The notes: generated by a model not told the origin, from the letters alone. Counted from the first letter of the stretch, positions 7,555-17,289 are shown. The stretch: 20,707 nucleotides of DNA from Ophiothrix spiculata (GCA_000969725.1 JXSR01S005646.1), one strand, 5' to 3'. Numbers and translations are program-made.

Positions 7555-8222
7555 GATGCCCCTCGTAACTTTGTTATTAATAATCTCAGTAATAGCAACA
7601 TCGTAAGCGTCAATCATTTTAGAAATACTTTAACACCAAAATAAACGATCGATTATGTCTTTAAAAGATTCCATTAATATTCACTTTGTCGATAAGAAGC
7701 AGAGTGATTATGAGATTGACATTATATTTCATGGTCAAGTCGTAACCTTATTGATCGATGTGTTTAAGTCATGAACGAATCTTCTTCTTGGGGATTTTAT
7801 AAAACCTTTTGATACCCCTCGTAACTGTGTTATTATTAATCTCAGTAATAGCAACATCGTAAGCGTCAATCATTTTAGTAATACTTTAAAACCAAAATGA
7901 ATGATCGATTATGTCTCTAACAGATTCCATTAATATTCACTTTGTCGATATGAAGCAGAGTGATTCTGAGATTGACATTAAGTCAAGTCGTAACCTTATT
8001 GATCGTTGTGTTAAAGTCATGAACGCATAGATACTTACCCATACACTGAACACTATTAAGCATAAAAATAGTGCATCTATAAATGATTCTTTGGAATTCT
8101 TATAGAAAAAGTAACTCTATAGTTTTAATTAAAATCAGTAATAGCAACTTCGCAAGTGTCAATCATTCTGGAAATACTTTAAAACTAAAATGAACAATCG
8201 ATTATGTCTTTAAAAGATGGGT
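7555..8222 (+). repeat. Tandem repeat, period about 256 bp, 2.4 copies
   Basis: Unit 1 runs from about 7555 and unit 2 from about 7811, both starting gat(g/a)cccctcgtaact and containing tctcagtaatagcaacatcg and gtaaccttattgatcg. A third diverged part-unit is at about 8130-8222. The array is missing from the second copy of the large duplication, where the B block ends at 19206. No coding frame is seen. Confidence 0.8.
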
Positions 8223-8829
8223 ACTAATACCATTATAAACATGATAAAATAAACGCGTGTTCATACGTTCAGAAGAAATATCTGTTAATACATTTATTTT
8301 GAGATGGTGACTACTTTCTATACTTAAACTTATTAAATGCAACACATGATGAATTAGAAAAAATAATCAATAATTGAGTGAATGTAAAATAGAATCACCT
8401 TTTCAAGATTTTTATTAGGTATGTAGTAACGCTGAAAATACGATAAGGTTATTTATTTTTCTTTGTTATTTTCCATTCCATTTTATTTAAGTTTTCCTTT
8501 TTTTTTGGAAGAGGAAAGATCTCCCCGACCAACAGCCTACGTAGAACTATATAAAATGTATTATCGGATGCAAAGGTTGGTAAAGAACTCTTGAAGCATT
8601 CCAGTACATTTGCAATCCTTAGAGAGATAGCTGCAACATCCCGATATAAAAGGTATAGATAAACACGGTTTAATAGCTAAATCAATTGTCCAATTGAATC
8701 ATCTAACTAAATAAGTGTCGATACTCAACCTAATTAACACGATTAAACAGCGTTATAGTTTAGACAATCAAATTATCAAACTTCATTGGCAAAATGATTG
8801 GTGTCGCTATTTGATCATGACTCTGTCTA
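8223..8829. other. Unique AT-rich sequence, nothing recognised
   Basis: No open frame, RNA gene, inverted termini or match elsewhere in the window was found. It includes T runs near 8498-8508. Confidence 0.5.
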
Positions 8830-9200
8830 CAAAAATTTCGACAATTCTCATGGTATTTGTAGAAAAGTTAGGTAAACTTCTGAAACCAAAATAGCCTCAT
8901 AAGTTCTTGCGAGAGAAGATGGAGTGTGTATCCCACCACACATTGCTTCCTATGGGATGGTTTGTATAGAAATCATGTGAGTAGTTAGTGATGCAATGAC
9001 CCTAAATCAAAGTAAATTGTTGTAATTTTACATTCTGAGTATTATGTTTCATCTGTACTACTGACATGACTTCCTCCCGGGACTTCCTGTTCAAAATGTC
9101 CCATAGGAAGCACTGCATGATGGGATACACACGATATCTTCTCTTGGTTATTGCCATCCCATGCGAATTGATTGCTGGTGCATGGGTTTGTGATTACGGG
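8830..9200 (+). repeat. Segment repeated at 20270-20400, split by a foldback insert
   Basis: ttctcatggtatttgtagaa near 8845 and gttattgccatcccatgcga near 9146 both recur at about 20289 and 20358. At the second site they are separated by only about 50 bases; here they are separated by about 300, most of which is the inverted repeat at 8912-9144. The match suggests that the large tandem unit extended this far. Confidence 0.75.
8912..9144. mobile_element. MITE-like foldback insertion of about 233 bp
   Basis: The left arm agagaagatggagtgtgtat (8912 onward, reaching tgcttcctatggga near 8955) and the reverse complement of the right arm (9096-9144) share about 45 bases with some ten differences. 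The paralogous locus near 20340-20357 lacks the arms, so this is probably an insertion. I could not define a target duplication. The 64-codon minus-strand frame at 9042-9236 straddles the right arm and is not a gene. Confidence 0.5.
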
Positions 9201-9239
9201 CTGTAACTCTCTGTCGGCGAGATAACTGGACAGCATTTC

Positions 9240-9779
9240 TGTTTTGCAGTCTTCACACTAGGGCAAGTTTGTCTTTTAACTATGTAATTGGACCTAATTT
9301 GTTCAATTTATAGGCAGAGATAAGTCAAATAACACTATTTAGTGGTCATTATTTCGTGATTATAGAGATCATTATCATGGCGCAATTGAATCATTCAAAG
9401 TATTCTAGCCAATTATCTATCAAAAGTTTTCAAAATACGTTTTTTTAACGTTTGAAGGATTAAGTGAATTTTAAAGGGGTTTACAATTAAAGGTAAAAGT
9501 TTTGGTTACATATTTTTTTCTTTTTGGTATTTATGGTTTCATATAGGTTTAGAGTACTTTTAACTGAATGATTTGATGTACATTTTAAATTCTTTTATTT
9601 GGTTTTTATCATTAGGAGCTTGGCAATCAAACAGAAGTGTTTCTTTGGTCCCTGAGAAGAATCCTGTATTATTTTAAGATGCATTAATCAAGCTTTTTTT
9701 TATTGAACTAAAGTAAATCCTCGTTTTTCATAATTTTTGATTTTCGTTGTATTCCTCTCTTTAAAAATAACGTTAAAAG
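9240..9779. other. Unique AT-rich sequence, nothing recognised
   Basis: It has many T runs (for example near 9440 and 9696). No frame, RNA gene or repeat arms were identified. Confidence 0.5.
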
Positions 9780-10435
9780 GGAACAAGGAAAATGTAAATA
9801 AAAGGGAATAACAGGCACATGTTAATAAAAGGGAATCAAGTTTTGCTTCTCCACTTTGTTTTTAATAGATCGCATTTTTCTACTTAACGTTTCGCGTGTA
9901 ATAAGATTAACGATCTTTTTGTGATATTTAACAGATTGATTTCGATTTAATGTCGTTTATTTCGTTAGTGACAAGAGTGCAGGTTTTCCTGTAATTGACG
10001 TTGTGCAAATGTTTTCTCAAGCTGTCTTCTTTTTGAGAACTTAATTTGTTTATTGATTAGCTGCCATGTAAAATCAAACGTTAAGGCCCGTATTCCAGAA
10101 ATATGTTTAGCTAAACCATTGTTTAAATGAGCATCAACTGTCCAGGAATGATACGCATCATTACAGCTTTCAAGCAGAACAGGTTAATGAGTCGTGCTGT
10201 TCACGAGAAATAAAACCTTGATTTAGCTAAACACCTTTCTGGAATACGGGCCTAAATGTTTACAGTTAATCACTAGCTTTCTGTATGGCAATATAAAGCT
10301 GTGATATTAACCGATTAAGTGACTGCTTCGTCTGAAATTTGCAGGAAGCCAACAGGCTGCTACATATGTTTTAATATTGTTTGGCTAACGAGCGCTTAAC
10401 GGAGGAATGACATACTTGGCAGATTATTCTTCACT
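9780..10435 (+). repeat. Block B, third and partial copy
   Basis: This matches about 5960-6300 and 7005-7150 of the first copy and 18333-18815 of the second (aatcaagttttgcttctcc, cgcgtgtaataagatt, gagaacttaatttgtttatt). It is interrupted by the MITE at 10085-10252 and lacks the insertion seen at 6302-7005. It ends at about 10435, inside the text catacttggca(a/g)attatt. Confidence 0.85.
10085..10252. mobile_element. PIF/Harbinger-like MITE, 168 bp
   Basis: The termini are near-perfect inverted repeats: ggcccgtattccagaaa then tgtttagctaaa on the left, and the reverse complement on the right, about 31 bases with two or three mismatches. The trinucleotide taa is duplicated at 10082-10084 and 10253-10255. 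The same locus in both other B copies (near 6245 and 18620) reads aaacgttaa continuing without the insert, a clean empty site. A 3-bp TAA target duplication and GG-starting ends fit PIF/Harbinger non-autonomous elements. There is no coding capacity. Confidence 0.8.
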
Positions 10436-10479
10436 CACACCAAAGTGTGGGAGCTTTATTTTGGAAAAAAACATTTTCA

Positions 10480-11000
10480 AGTTCAGTGTTCCCTTAACCC
10501 TCAAAGAGCCGGGCTTTTTCGACCCATCTCACAGCCGGAGGGGGCGGATTCCGCCCCCCCCCCCCTTCGGATCTCGGAAACCGATTGACGAAACATCAAG
10601 TGTAGGGTACTGGTGGATAGCTATGACCCTCACGAGTCCATTGGTACCCAAAAAAATTGAAATCGGACCTTGTATGACGTCACAGTGACTTCATAAGTAA
10701 CGTCGCGTCGAAAAACGCGAAAATCACCAAAAATCGCCAAAGTCGTCGTTTTTCGCAATTTTTTCGAGAAAAAATTGCAATTTTTATCAATAATGTGTGG
10801 CAAAGTATACTTAGGCATGTTCTCACTCTAAATAAATCAAATAAATACAATAAAACATAGTGGAAGTGTATCCTAAGAACAAAAAACACGATTTGTATGT
10901 AATTTGCATTCCTGTGTTTAAATCAGAATCCTTTATAATCGCAATCCTTTGCCATAAAAAAATGCTTCTTAGGACCCTTAAACCCCTTTGCATTACAAGG
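10480..11000. other. Unassigned repeat-like sequence with C run and palindromes
   Basis: This stretch follows the end of the third B copy. It contains gagccgggctttttcgaccc, an inverted pair ggggcgga/tccgcccc beside a 12-C run (10554-10565), the perfect CRE octamer tgacgtca (10675-10682), and a 10-bp palindromic stem gcaatttttt/aaaaaattgc (10757-10780). The mixture suggests a mobile element, but I found no matching second terminus. The 93-codon plus-strand frame at 10407-10688 begins inside B-repeat DNA and gets its prolines from the C run, so I do not call it a gene. Confidence 0.35.
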
Positions 11001-11248
11001 GTTTGTATTGATTTAATCACAGCTTCTTAATGTTAAGTTTCCCTGTATCTTTTTATACTGCATGAGTCATGGTTGCCCTTATATTTTGTCAGCGAACTCA
11101 AGTTAATCCTTGTTTTTCTTGATGATAGAGAACAATTTTCCATTTTGGTTCTACCTCTTAAAAAGAAAATACTGTTTGAGTACAAACTTGCTATGATTTT
11201 CTCATGTCTTTAATATCATTACAAATTTGCCTCATTATGACAGAACCT
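11001..11248. other. Unique non-coding sequence
   Basis: No frame, repeat arm or RNA gene is visible. Confidence 0.45.
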
Positions 11249-11251
11249 ATA

Positions 11252-11402
11252 GGGGCGGCTTCAAAACTCAACCGGCGGTTGTCTGCCGGTTCTGGGCGGT
11301 TCTGGGCGGTTCAACCGGAATAAACAATAGCCAACCGCCCAGAACCGGCCAGAACCGCCCAGAACCGGCAGACAACCGCCGGTTGAGTTTTGAAGCCGCC
11401 CC
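11252..11402. mobile_element. GC-rich hairpin MITE, 151 bp
   Basis: The element is almost entirely one inverted repeat. The first 54 bases of each arm (ggggcggcttcaaaactcaa, then cggttgtctgccgg and ttctgggcggttctgg) are identical, and only about 20 central bases around ataaacaatag are unpaired. The unit ctgggcggtt is tandemly repeated in the arms, with one more unit on the right. The trinucleotide ata flanks both ends (11249-11251 and 11403-11405), a likely 3-bp target duplication. Perfect arms imply a recent insertion. The family is uncertain; a PIF/Harbinger-type MITE is plausible from the target duplication. Confidence 0.75.
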
Positions 11403-11405
11403 ATA

Positions 11406-12336
11406 AGTTTTGAAATGCCCTTGCCTACGGGTGTCTCCCTACCTTTATTTTTGAAATGTTATTTATCTTTTTGTAACTTAAGATGACATGTCTACGCATT
11501 ATTGCAATGACTTTGACTGTGGACAGACTGACGTGACCTCTGACTTGACTCGGGGATTTCCCTTCCTTGACTGTCTTTACAGTTTCTCAGGGCGCACATT
11601 ACTGAATTCTTGCGTCTTTAGGCTTTCTCTTTTTATTTAAATAGAGCCAAATTGTTGTTTGTGTCATTCAAATTGTTGCGCTAATTGCGTTATAAATTGT
11701 CCTTATTTTTTTCTCTATCTACGCATTTTTGCGTCGGTCTGTGGTACGCAATTGAGTGGGGTCGACTTATTTTTTGCGTGGTTCTGGAGACGAAGATTTG
11801 CGTAGACTTGTTTATTCATGGCAATCAATTAGCGTCGCCGTGAATTTACTATCGGCGCTTCACATTGGCTGATTTGTTACTGCATTGCGGTACTCGTCCG
11901 ATTTCGATGCTCACATAAAAGCATTTTGCAGTGCAGTGACGCGGCAGTGTATGTTTTAGTTATGGAGCTGTAAGCTTTATGTTATTTTACTGAGTAAACT
12001 GTTGACTGTCCATTTAGCGACATGCATGACGGCTTTTAATTGGAATATAGCGGCAGTCTCTGTTTAGGATTTTAAGTTGGAATATGCAATAATTGTGATA
12101 ATAGATGATGACAACCTTATTTTTCTGTTTGTAGCTCTTTAATTATTGTCTCTGTGTTTTGTAATTGTTTTATGTAGTTTTCCCTATCCAACTTCACTTT
12201 GTGTCCATCACTGGCCCCGTCCATTACAGTATTATAATACCTCAAAATATTTTTGACTAATTACGGTCATTTATTTACATGTATAGAATAAGTTCTTAAA
12301 AAGAGATGTTCAAAACAGAGATTGGTGGTAATTAAA
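11406..12336. other. Unique sequence with raised CpG density, no gene found
   Basis: From about 11580 to 11960 the text is noticeably richer in CG dinucleotides (gcgtcgccgtg, atcggcgcttc, gtgacgcggc) than the rest of the window and includes an inverted CCAAT motif (cattggctga near 11863). That could mark a promoter or an unmethylated non-coding exon, but there is no open frame to support a gene. A perfect 12-bp palindrome gtattataatac is at 12229-12240. Confidence 0.4.
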
Positions 12337-12718
12337 ACAAACCAAGCGATGAAAAGGTTAACAAATGTATTGATTACATTAAACGGAATACAACAATAAT
12401 AGCGAATGTGTTCTTATTAAGGAATAAATAATGGTAAAAATATAGAATTAATTGAGGGCTTCAATTATGGGAATCATTTTGCAAATTTTATGCCTTCAAT
12501 TTGTCAAAACAAATGAAAATCAAATTGAATGATGTACGCATGATATAAAGATTGAAGGTGACTGATATCAGTAAAGACACCCGTCATTATTACTCCATTT
12601 ATCTCGCTTCGACAGTTAATCATTGCTATAATTTTCCGTAATTTCCATCATTACTTTCCACTTTATTAGATAAACAATGCGTATTCTTCTCCATAAATAT
12701 ATGTGGCATTAAGGATGC

Positions 12719-12726
12719 TATAAAAG
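12719..12726 (+). promoter_or_regulatory. TATA-like box, third copy
   Basis: TATAAAAG is at the position equivalent to TATATAAG of the first copy. It precedes the exon-like segment at 12782 by about 55 bases. The context could equally be an intron end. Confidence 0.25.
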
Positions 12727-12781
12727 TGAGATAATGTGCCGGCATGCACCCACAAAGTACTTAATTAGTTTAATCTTACAG

Positions 12782-12894
12782 GCATATCAAGAAATCACAC
12801 CAATTTTCTCCTGTGCTTTCCTGAACAAAATGTAAAAGCTTCCGACTTCAACGAGTTTTATGAAGCGATTTTAAACCCTGAGGCAAGAAGATGA
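12782..12894 (+). pseudogene. Exon-like segment, copy 3, frameshifted
   Basis: This is the third copy of the segment at 500-613, after the acceptor-like tract ttagtttaatcttacag. It has three substitutions and lost one T just after the internal ATG (about 12832), which breaks the frame at its middle (ATGTAA). The second half would still read to TGA at 12892-12894, ending EARR as in copy 1. With one clean copy and two damaged ones, the locus appears to be decaying. Confidence 0.4.
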
Positions 12895-13802
12895 GCTCAA
12901 AATAAGGCAGTTCAAAGCGTGTGTGTAACACTAAATATTTCATAATAGTAAATGTCGTTAAGTTATTTCCCAAAAAGTCGATCTTAATGGAAAGTGAAGA
13001 AAGGAAGTGTTTTCATCATAGTTTATAATATTCAAAAGCTGAGAAATGACAAATTCAAATATGTATTAAAGTCAATTTTGAATACCTTAGTTTTGAATCA
13101 ACATTGAATGCCTCAGTTTTTAATCGACGATCGAACTAACCTGTGACATATTGCGAAAATATAAAGTGTGAAAATAAAACGGTAAAAGAAAGGCGTAATT
13201 AATGGGATGGGTAAAATTGTTAGGCTAATGGAAATCTGAGGAAATAGATTTTCTGTAATGGATAAATATCATCAATTGATCACAAACTTCACTTGCTTCT
13301 CTGCGTGTCGTTTAAATAGGTTAGTAGCTTAAATTCATTAACAATTCGATTACGTTAATTATGTTGTGGGCATATCGCCAAATTACTTTGACAATTTATC
13401 TTGTCAGTAATTAATTGTAAGATATACGAGTGTCAATGAATTGAACTAATTGCAATGATTGATGAAATGGTGAAAAGTACAACCATGGTACAACAGATGC
13501 TTAACACATCATCTATCTTGTTCACACTGCACTAAGAAATCATACACAGGATTTGGTCTACTTCTCTGAGCGTGACATGTAAACCACCCATTTCCAAATA
13601 TATTGAGTATTACCAAATATGTTTTATTGAGAGCATGCACCTTAGATTTATTTTTGCGACCCATTTGGTCTCATGATACATGATTCATGAGTAAACTCCT
13701 ACTCCTTACAAAGACATGTTTACATTATGTTACTGATGTTTACATCTAAAGAAGCTGCATCGTGTCTATCGTACAATAAAACCCTCGTATAACTATTCAC
13801 AT
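12895..13802. other. Block A non-coding sequence, second copy
   Basis: Paralogue of about 1433-2386. No coding frame or RNA gene is visible. It contains the very conserved 100-base run at about 13170-13270. Confidence 0.5.
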
Positions 13803-13937
13803 TTAAAAATCAAGAGCAGAAGCTACAACTACGTATACAGGACGATTTGAGTTGATGGACAGCAGATTTTCTCTAAGCGTTGAGTTGGGTTTGGCATTAG
13901 TCTCTTCAGACAACGCAGTAGTTTCGGGATTTACAAC
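13803..13937 (-). CDS. Candidate terminal coding exon, minus strand, intact copy
   Basis: An open frame of 44 codons starts right after an acceptor-like sequence on the minus strand (gtgtttatccag, ending at 13938) and ends at TAA 13803-13805. The product begins VVNPETTALSEETNAKPNS, continues TLRENLLSINSNR and ends PVYVVVASALDF. The central part recurs in the same frame at three other places, and the 68-base core differs by about five bases from the copy at 16585-16650, a little better than the flanks. I recognise no domain. It could be a last exon of a duplicated gene, or a conserved repeat with a chance frame. Confidence 0.35.
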   Translation of the reverse strand, partial: VVNPETTALSEETNAKPNSTLRENLLSINSNRPVYVVVASALDF

Positions 13938-15014
13938 CTGGATAAACACGTAATTGATTTGTGTATCACTTTTGATATAAAACAATTGTATTATGATAAA
14001 AAATGATTTGTTTGCTTAAGTTGATCGTTTGTTTCATTAAAATATGGCAAAAAAATAAACTGAATTGTCGTGTTTTATATATTTCAAAGACTATGATACT
14101 TCATATATAAACTCGGAGATTTAGAAGAGTAAATGATACGTCTCACATGTGTAAATTAAAGAGCCACGAAGCTAGTAGCGACTTGCAATGAATTGAATCG
14201 CTGAATATACTAGCCGGGTAAAACATTTTCAACGTTCGCGTATTTTATATATAGTATAAAAGAGGAATACACCAAAAATGGATTCAGGCACATGTTTGAT
14301 AAAATGTCATTGGACTTTAAGGTTTCTTTTGTAAAAAGAAATTCCTTGAGATGTTTTTTTTTAAAGTAACAACATTGAACTTTAAAGTTTATCTTTTTTG
14401 AACAAAAATTGTATAGTTTTTTCCAAGCTTTAGCAAGTATAATCATGCAAACTGGGTTAACAACATAACAAAAATCTTTTCTCTATTAGAGTTGATACTG
14501 TATGTTGATAGAGTCAATAAAATATGTCAAAATGGCTACAAACATTGTGAGTTTTGATATCCAGTGATTTCATCAAAAGACTTCGCTCGACGTTAACCGA
14601 TACGCAGTCTTAAGGTTTCAAAGTACACTACAAGTAGCGGGTGTAAAGACTGCGCATCGGCAGACGTTGTGTAGAGCATACCGTACGCATAATCTACAAA
14701 AGTTTCACATACTGAAATGTGCCAAACGGTCACCACTGTGCGGATTGAACACACTTCTAACAAACATGTGACGAACAACATTGTATACAACAAAATAATA
14801 TTGGGAATATGTACGTTATGCGTACATTTGGCTCTATACGACGATGTTTGACGGAACCTAAAGTCTCTGTGCTCCTTTCAATATGTTTGAAGCGAATTAT
14901 CTATAGCTTGTCGTTTTTTGACTATTGAAGATCAAGACAATGAAAGAAAAAGAGATCAAATTCAAACATCTTAATTGCATTTAAAGGGCAAAAATGACAT
15001 GTACATTTAAAACT
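13938..15014. other. Block A non-coding sequence up to the LINE
   Basis: Paralogue of about 3153-4283. The minus-strand frames of 78 codons (14210-14446) and 66 codons (14593-14793) are not preserved in the first copy and carry no motifs. A 60-base deletion at about 14658 removes the donor-like site seen at 3895-3903. Confidence 0.5.
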
Positions 15015-15273
15015 TCTCCAGATTCAGATTCAGATTTATTTCCGCATTCATATCATACAAATACAATTGTTCAACATATATATATAATAACATAGTAGTA
15101 GCAATATGAATATATGAATACGGATGAGAAAGTCGAAAGGCCAATAAGGCCAGAAGAGACAATCCCCTTGCATGAGTTACAATCCATTTTTAGTTTACAT
15201 TTTACAATTTACACGATGACTCTGGATACCATAAAAACCTCATAAAATTTCTCATCAAGCTTGTAATATTATA

Positions 15274-15861
15274 CTAAACATATTTTGAAGTGTACAGACT
15301 TCTAATATTTTTACGAAAAACTTTACACGATATAGATTGTTTTAATTTATCATTTAACGAATTCCACAATAACGATCCAGTTGTTCGCACAGCATGATCA
15401 CTAAATACTAGTTTGTTTTTTGTATGCTCGTAATTTGCCATGTTCCTGGTATGATAACTATGGATCGCATGACGTTTTGTAAAGAAGCTATTGAATGACT
15501 TTGGCAACAAGTTATAATAATGCTTATACATGAATATACCAAGTTCAACGTTATACATATCATAAATGTTTAATATTTGATATTTTTTGAAGAGAGGACA
15601 AAAATGACTTCGATAATGGCTGTTCGACATTGATTTCAAAACCCATTTTTGTAACATATAATACTTGTCTAAATGTGTTTTGTTCGCTTTACCCCAAGCC
15701 AGAATTCCATAGTTCAGATATGGCAATACTAGGGTGCTGTATAAAGTTAGCAGTATACGTTCGGGTAGGTCGTGTTTAAGTTTGTTTATAACTTCAATAT
15801 TTCTTGAAATTGTTTTAGAAATGCTATCAATATGATGTTTCCATGTGATATTTTCCATCAA
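15274..15861 (-). pseudogene. LINE reverse transcriptase, C-terminal part
   Basis: This open frame of 195 codons encodes the thumb and C-terminal region of a jockey/CR1-type reverse transcriptase. It contains ITWKHHIDSISKTISRNIEV and the family-typical LYSTLVLPYLNYGILAWG at about residues 41-57, ending in a conserved basic region with SLLWNSLNDKLKQS. It is cut off from the upstream RT half by a one-base frameshift near 15858 (the family sequence GVLID continues as ENITW only after skipping one base) and by a TAA just before FFGVLID near 15890. The start codon here is a by-product of the break, not a true initiation site. Confidence 0.85.
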
Positions 15862-15947
15862 TCAAGACTCCAAAGAATTTTTATTTTTCAACACGCTCTA
15901 GAGTTGTACCATCAAGAATTATTTTGATCTCTTGATTTATATCGGAA

Positions 15948-16435
15948 TCAATCGAAGTCATTCTGGGTGTACCCATAATCATTTTTATTTGTTTTATTTA
16001 CATTAACAGATAACGTAATTGCTTTAAACCAATTAGTAATTTCACATAGCTCAGTATTAACAAGTGTTTGTTCAATTGCAATATTTTCACAAGAATATGT
16101 TATGGTCGTAATGTTTGATGTACATGTGATATCGTTTATATAGATAATAAAGAGAATGGGACCAAGAATTGATCCATGAGGTACACCACAATGAACATTT
16201 TTATAATCAGATTTTTTGTCTTTGTAACTTACATACTGTTTTCTATTGCTTAAATAATTATAAAACCAGTTCTGTACAACGCCCCTAAATCCATAATAGC
16301 TTAATTTGTACAGCAAAATATCGTGATTTATTGTGTCGAATGCTTTGGATAAATCCAAATACAAAGTGAGAGTTAATTTGTTTTGTTCGACTGCTTTACA
16401 TACTTTATCTATGAGTTGCATTATTGCCATACCAG
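15948..16435 (-). pseudogene. LINE reverse transcriptase, palm part, catalytic YADD lost
   Basis: The frame is open from the LINE's truncated 5' end to 15948. It contains motif A as LYLDLSKAFDTINHDILL and the block HCGVPHGSILGPILFIIYIN, where the usual GVPQG glutamine is histidine. The following region should hold the FADD catalytic motif, but it reads ITTITYSCENIAI, so a stretch including both aspartates has been deleted or mutated. The motif D-like SVNVNKTN follows. The polymerase is dead. The frame extends upstream to an ATG at 16493, but those 19 codons are host flanking DNA. Confidence 0.85.
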
Positions 16436-16441
16436 TCTCCA

Positions 16442-16493
16442 TCTCTATCTCGAGCTTGAAATCGCCCGGATTACGAACACCTCCTATTGCCAT
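16442..16493 (-). other. Short conserved flanking frame beside the LINE
   Basis: On the minus strand ATGGCAATAGGAGG opens a frame MAIGGVRNPGDFKLEIEME that continues into the LINE. In the uninterrupted first copy (about 4270-4340) the same frame reads MAIGGVRNPGDFNLEIEMEN and stops within two codons. Both copies have TAA just before the ATG. It could be a tiny ORF or chance; conservation between only two recent copies proves little. Confidence 0.2.
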
Positions 16494-16564
16494 TTAAATC
16501 GGACAGGAAAGGAATCATTCATTATTTACCTGAAGACGAAGTTACTTAAGTAACAGCTTTGTAA

Positions 16565-16666
16565 TTATATACGATTGCTTTTGATGGACAGCGGATTTTC
16601 TCTAAGCGGTGAGTTGGGTTTTGCATTAGTCTCTTCAGGCAACGAAGTAGAGTTGGGATTTACAGC
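16565..16666 (-). CDS. Candidate minus-strand exon, copy 4
   Basis: The frame is open for 33 codons from an acceptor-like site (tatatgtag, minus strand, just before 16666) to TAA at 16565-16567. The product begins AVNPNSTSLPEETNAKPNS, continues PLRENPLSIK and ends SNRI. It aligns residue by residue with the start of the copy at 13803-13937, then ends earlier in a different C terminus. A donor-like cttcag/gtaaat follows at about 16530, so an untranslated or alternatively read exon of about 137 bases (16530-16666) is also possible. The family is unknown. Confidence 0.35.
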   Translation of the reverse strand, partial: AVNPNSTSLPEETNAKPNSPLRENPLSIKSNRI

Positions 16667-17222
16667 CTACATATACAAGTAATTGATTGTGTATCACTCT
16701 TGATATAAAACAGTTCTCAAATTATTTTGTTCGCTTAAGTTGATCGTTTGTTTCATTAAAATATTGCAAGAAAAAATTGAATTGTCGTGTTTTATATGTT
16801 TTAAAGACTATGGTATTATATAATATAATCTCGAAGATTTAGAAGAGTAAATGATACATCTCGCATGTGTGAATAAGAGAATTGAAGCTCATTTCATACC
16901 AGCTAGGACGCTAGTATCGACTTGCAATGAATTGAATCTCTGGCATATGGGCATACTCCCTCTTATCTTCTTTTAATAGTATGATGCCTTATCTATTTGA
17001 GAAAGTTTTCTTTTTATTTTGCCAATGAATTATGAATTGCATGGTATAGATAATAGATAATAGATTTCAATTAAAAATATAAAATCGCAAAACACTGGCC
17101 AAGCTTAACAAAACGTTGAGCAACTTAAAGCATCATTGTCAGTTGTAATATATCGCTGAACCCGTATAATGAAAGTGTCTTAACGATTAAATGATACCTG
17201 CAAGGCTAACAGAAAGTGGTCA
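16667..17222. other. Block A non-coding sequence, end of second copy
   Basis: Bases 16667-16945 repeat 13938-14220, and about 16970-17205 match 4500-4725. No coding frame or RNA gene is visible. Confidence 0.5.
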
Positions 17223-17289
17223 GACTGATGCTCCGAATGTGATCAACCGTCTCACGTACTGGTAGGGGACAACAACACAAATGGGGTTA

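Larger units (their letters stand above)
15021..16435 (-). mobile_element. 5'-truncated LINE (non-LTR retrotransposon)
   Basis: This 1415-bp insertion is absent from the first copy, where ttctccatctctatctcgag runs unbroken (4282 onward). The hexamer tctcca is duplicated at 15015-15020 and 16436-16441. On the minus strand the 3' end is aataaatctgaatctgaatc, a short tandem repeat tail with no long poly(A), typical of the CR1/L2 side of the jockey superfamily. Only the second half of a reverse transcriptase ORF is present, so the element is 5'-truncated as usual for LINE copies. The coding part is broken by a stop, a frameshift and an internal deletion, and the copy cannot move by itself. Confidence 0.9.

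Noticed and set aside
7555..8222. CRISPR array or satellite
   Set aside because: The units are about 256 bp, not short repeats with unique spacers, and only 2.4 copies exist, too few to call a satellite.
10675..10682. CRE octamer tgacgtca as a regulatory site
   Set aside because: A single 8-base match without a nearby gene is not enough evidence.
10407..10688. Plus-strand 93-codon ORF as a gene
   Set aside because: It starts in B-repeat DNA, runs through a C homopolymer that yields a proline run, and has no recognisable domain.
10630..11020. Overlapping minus-strand ORFs of 62-69 codons
   Set aside because: Three short frames overlap in AT-rich repeat-like DNA, and none has a domain or supporting paralogue.
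12229..12240. 12-bp palindrome gtattataatac
   Set aside because: Short AT-rich palindromes are expected by chance in this composition.
14210..14793. Minus-strand ORFs of 78 and 66 codons
   Set aside because: Neither frame survives in the paralogous first copy and neither has a motif.
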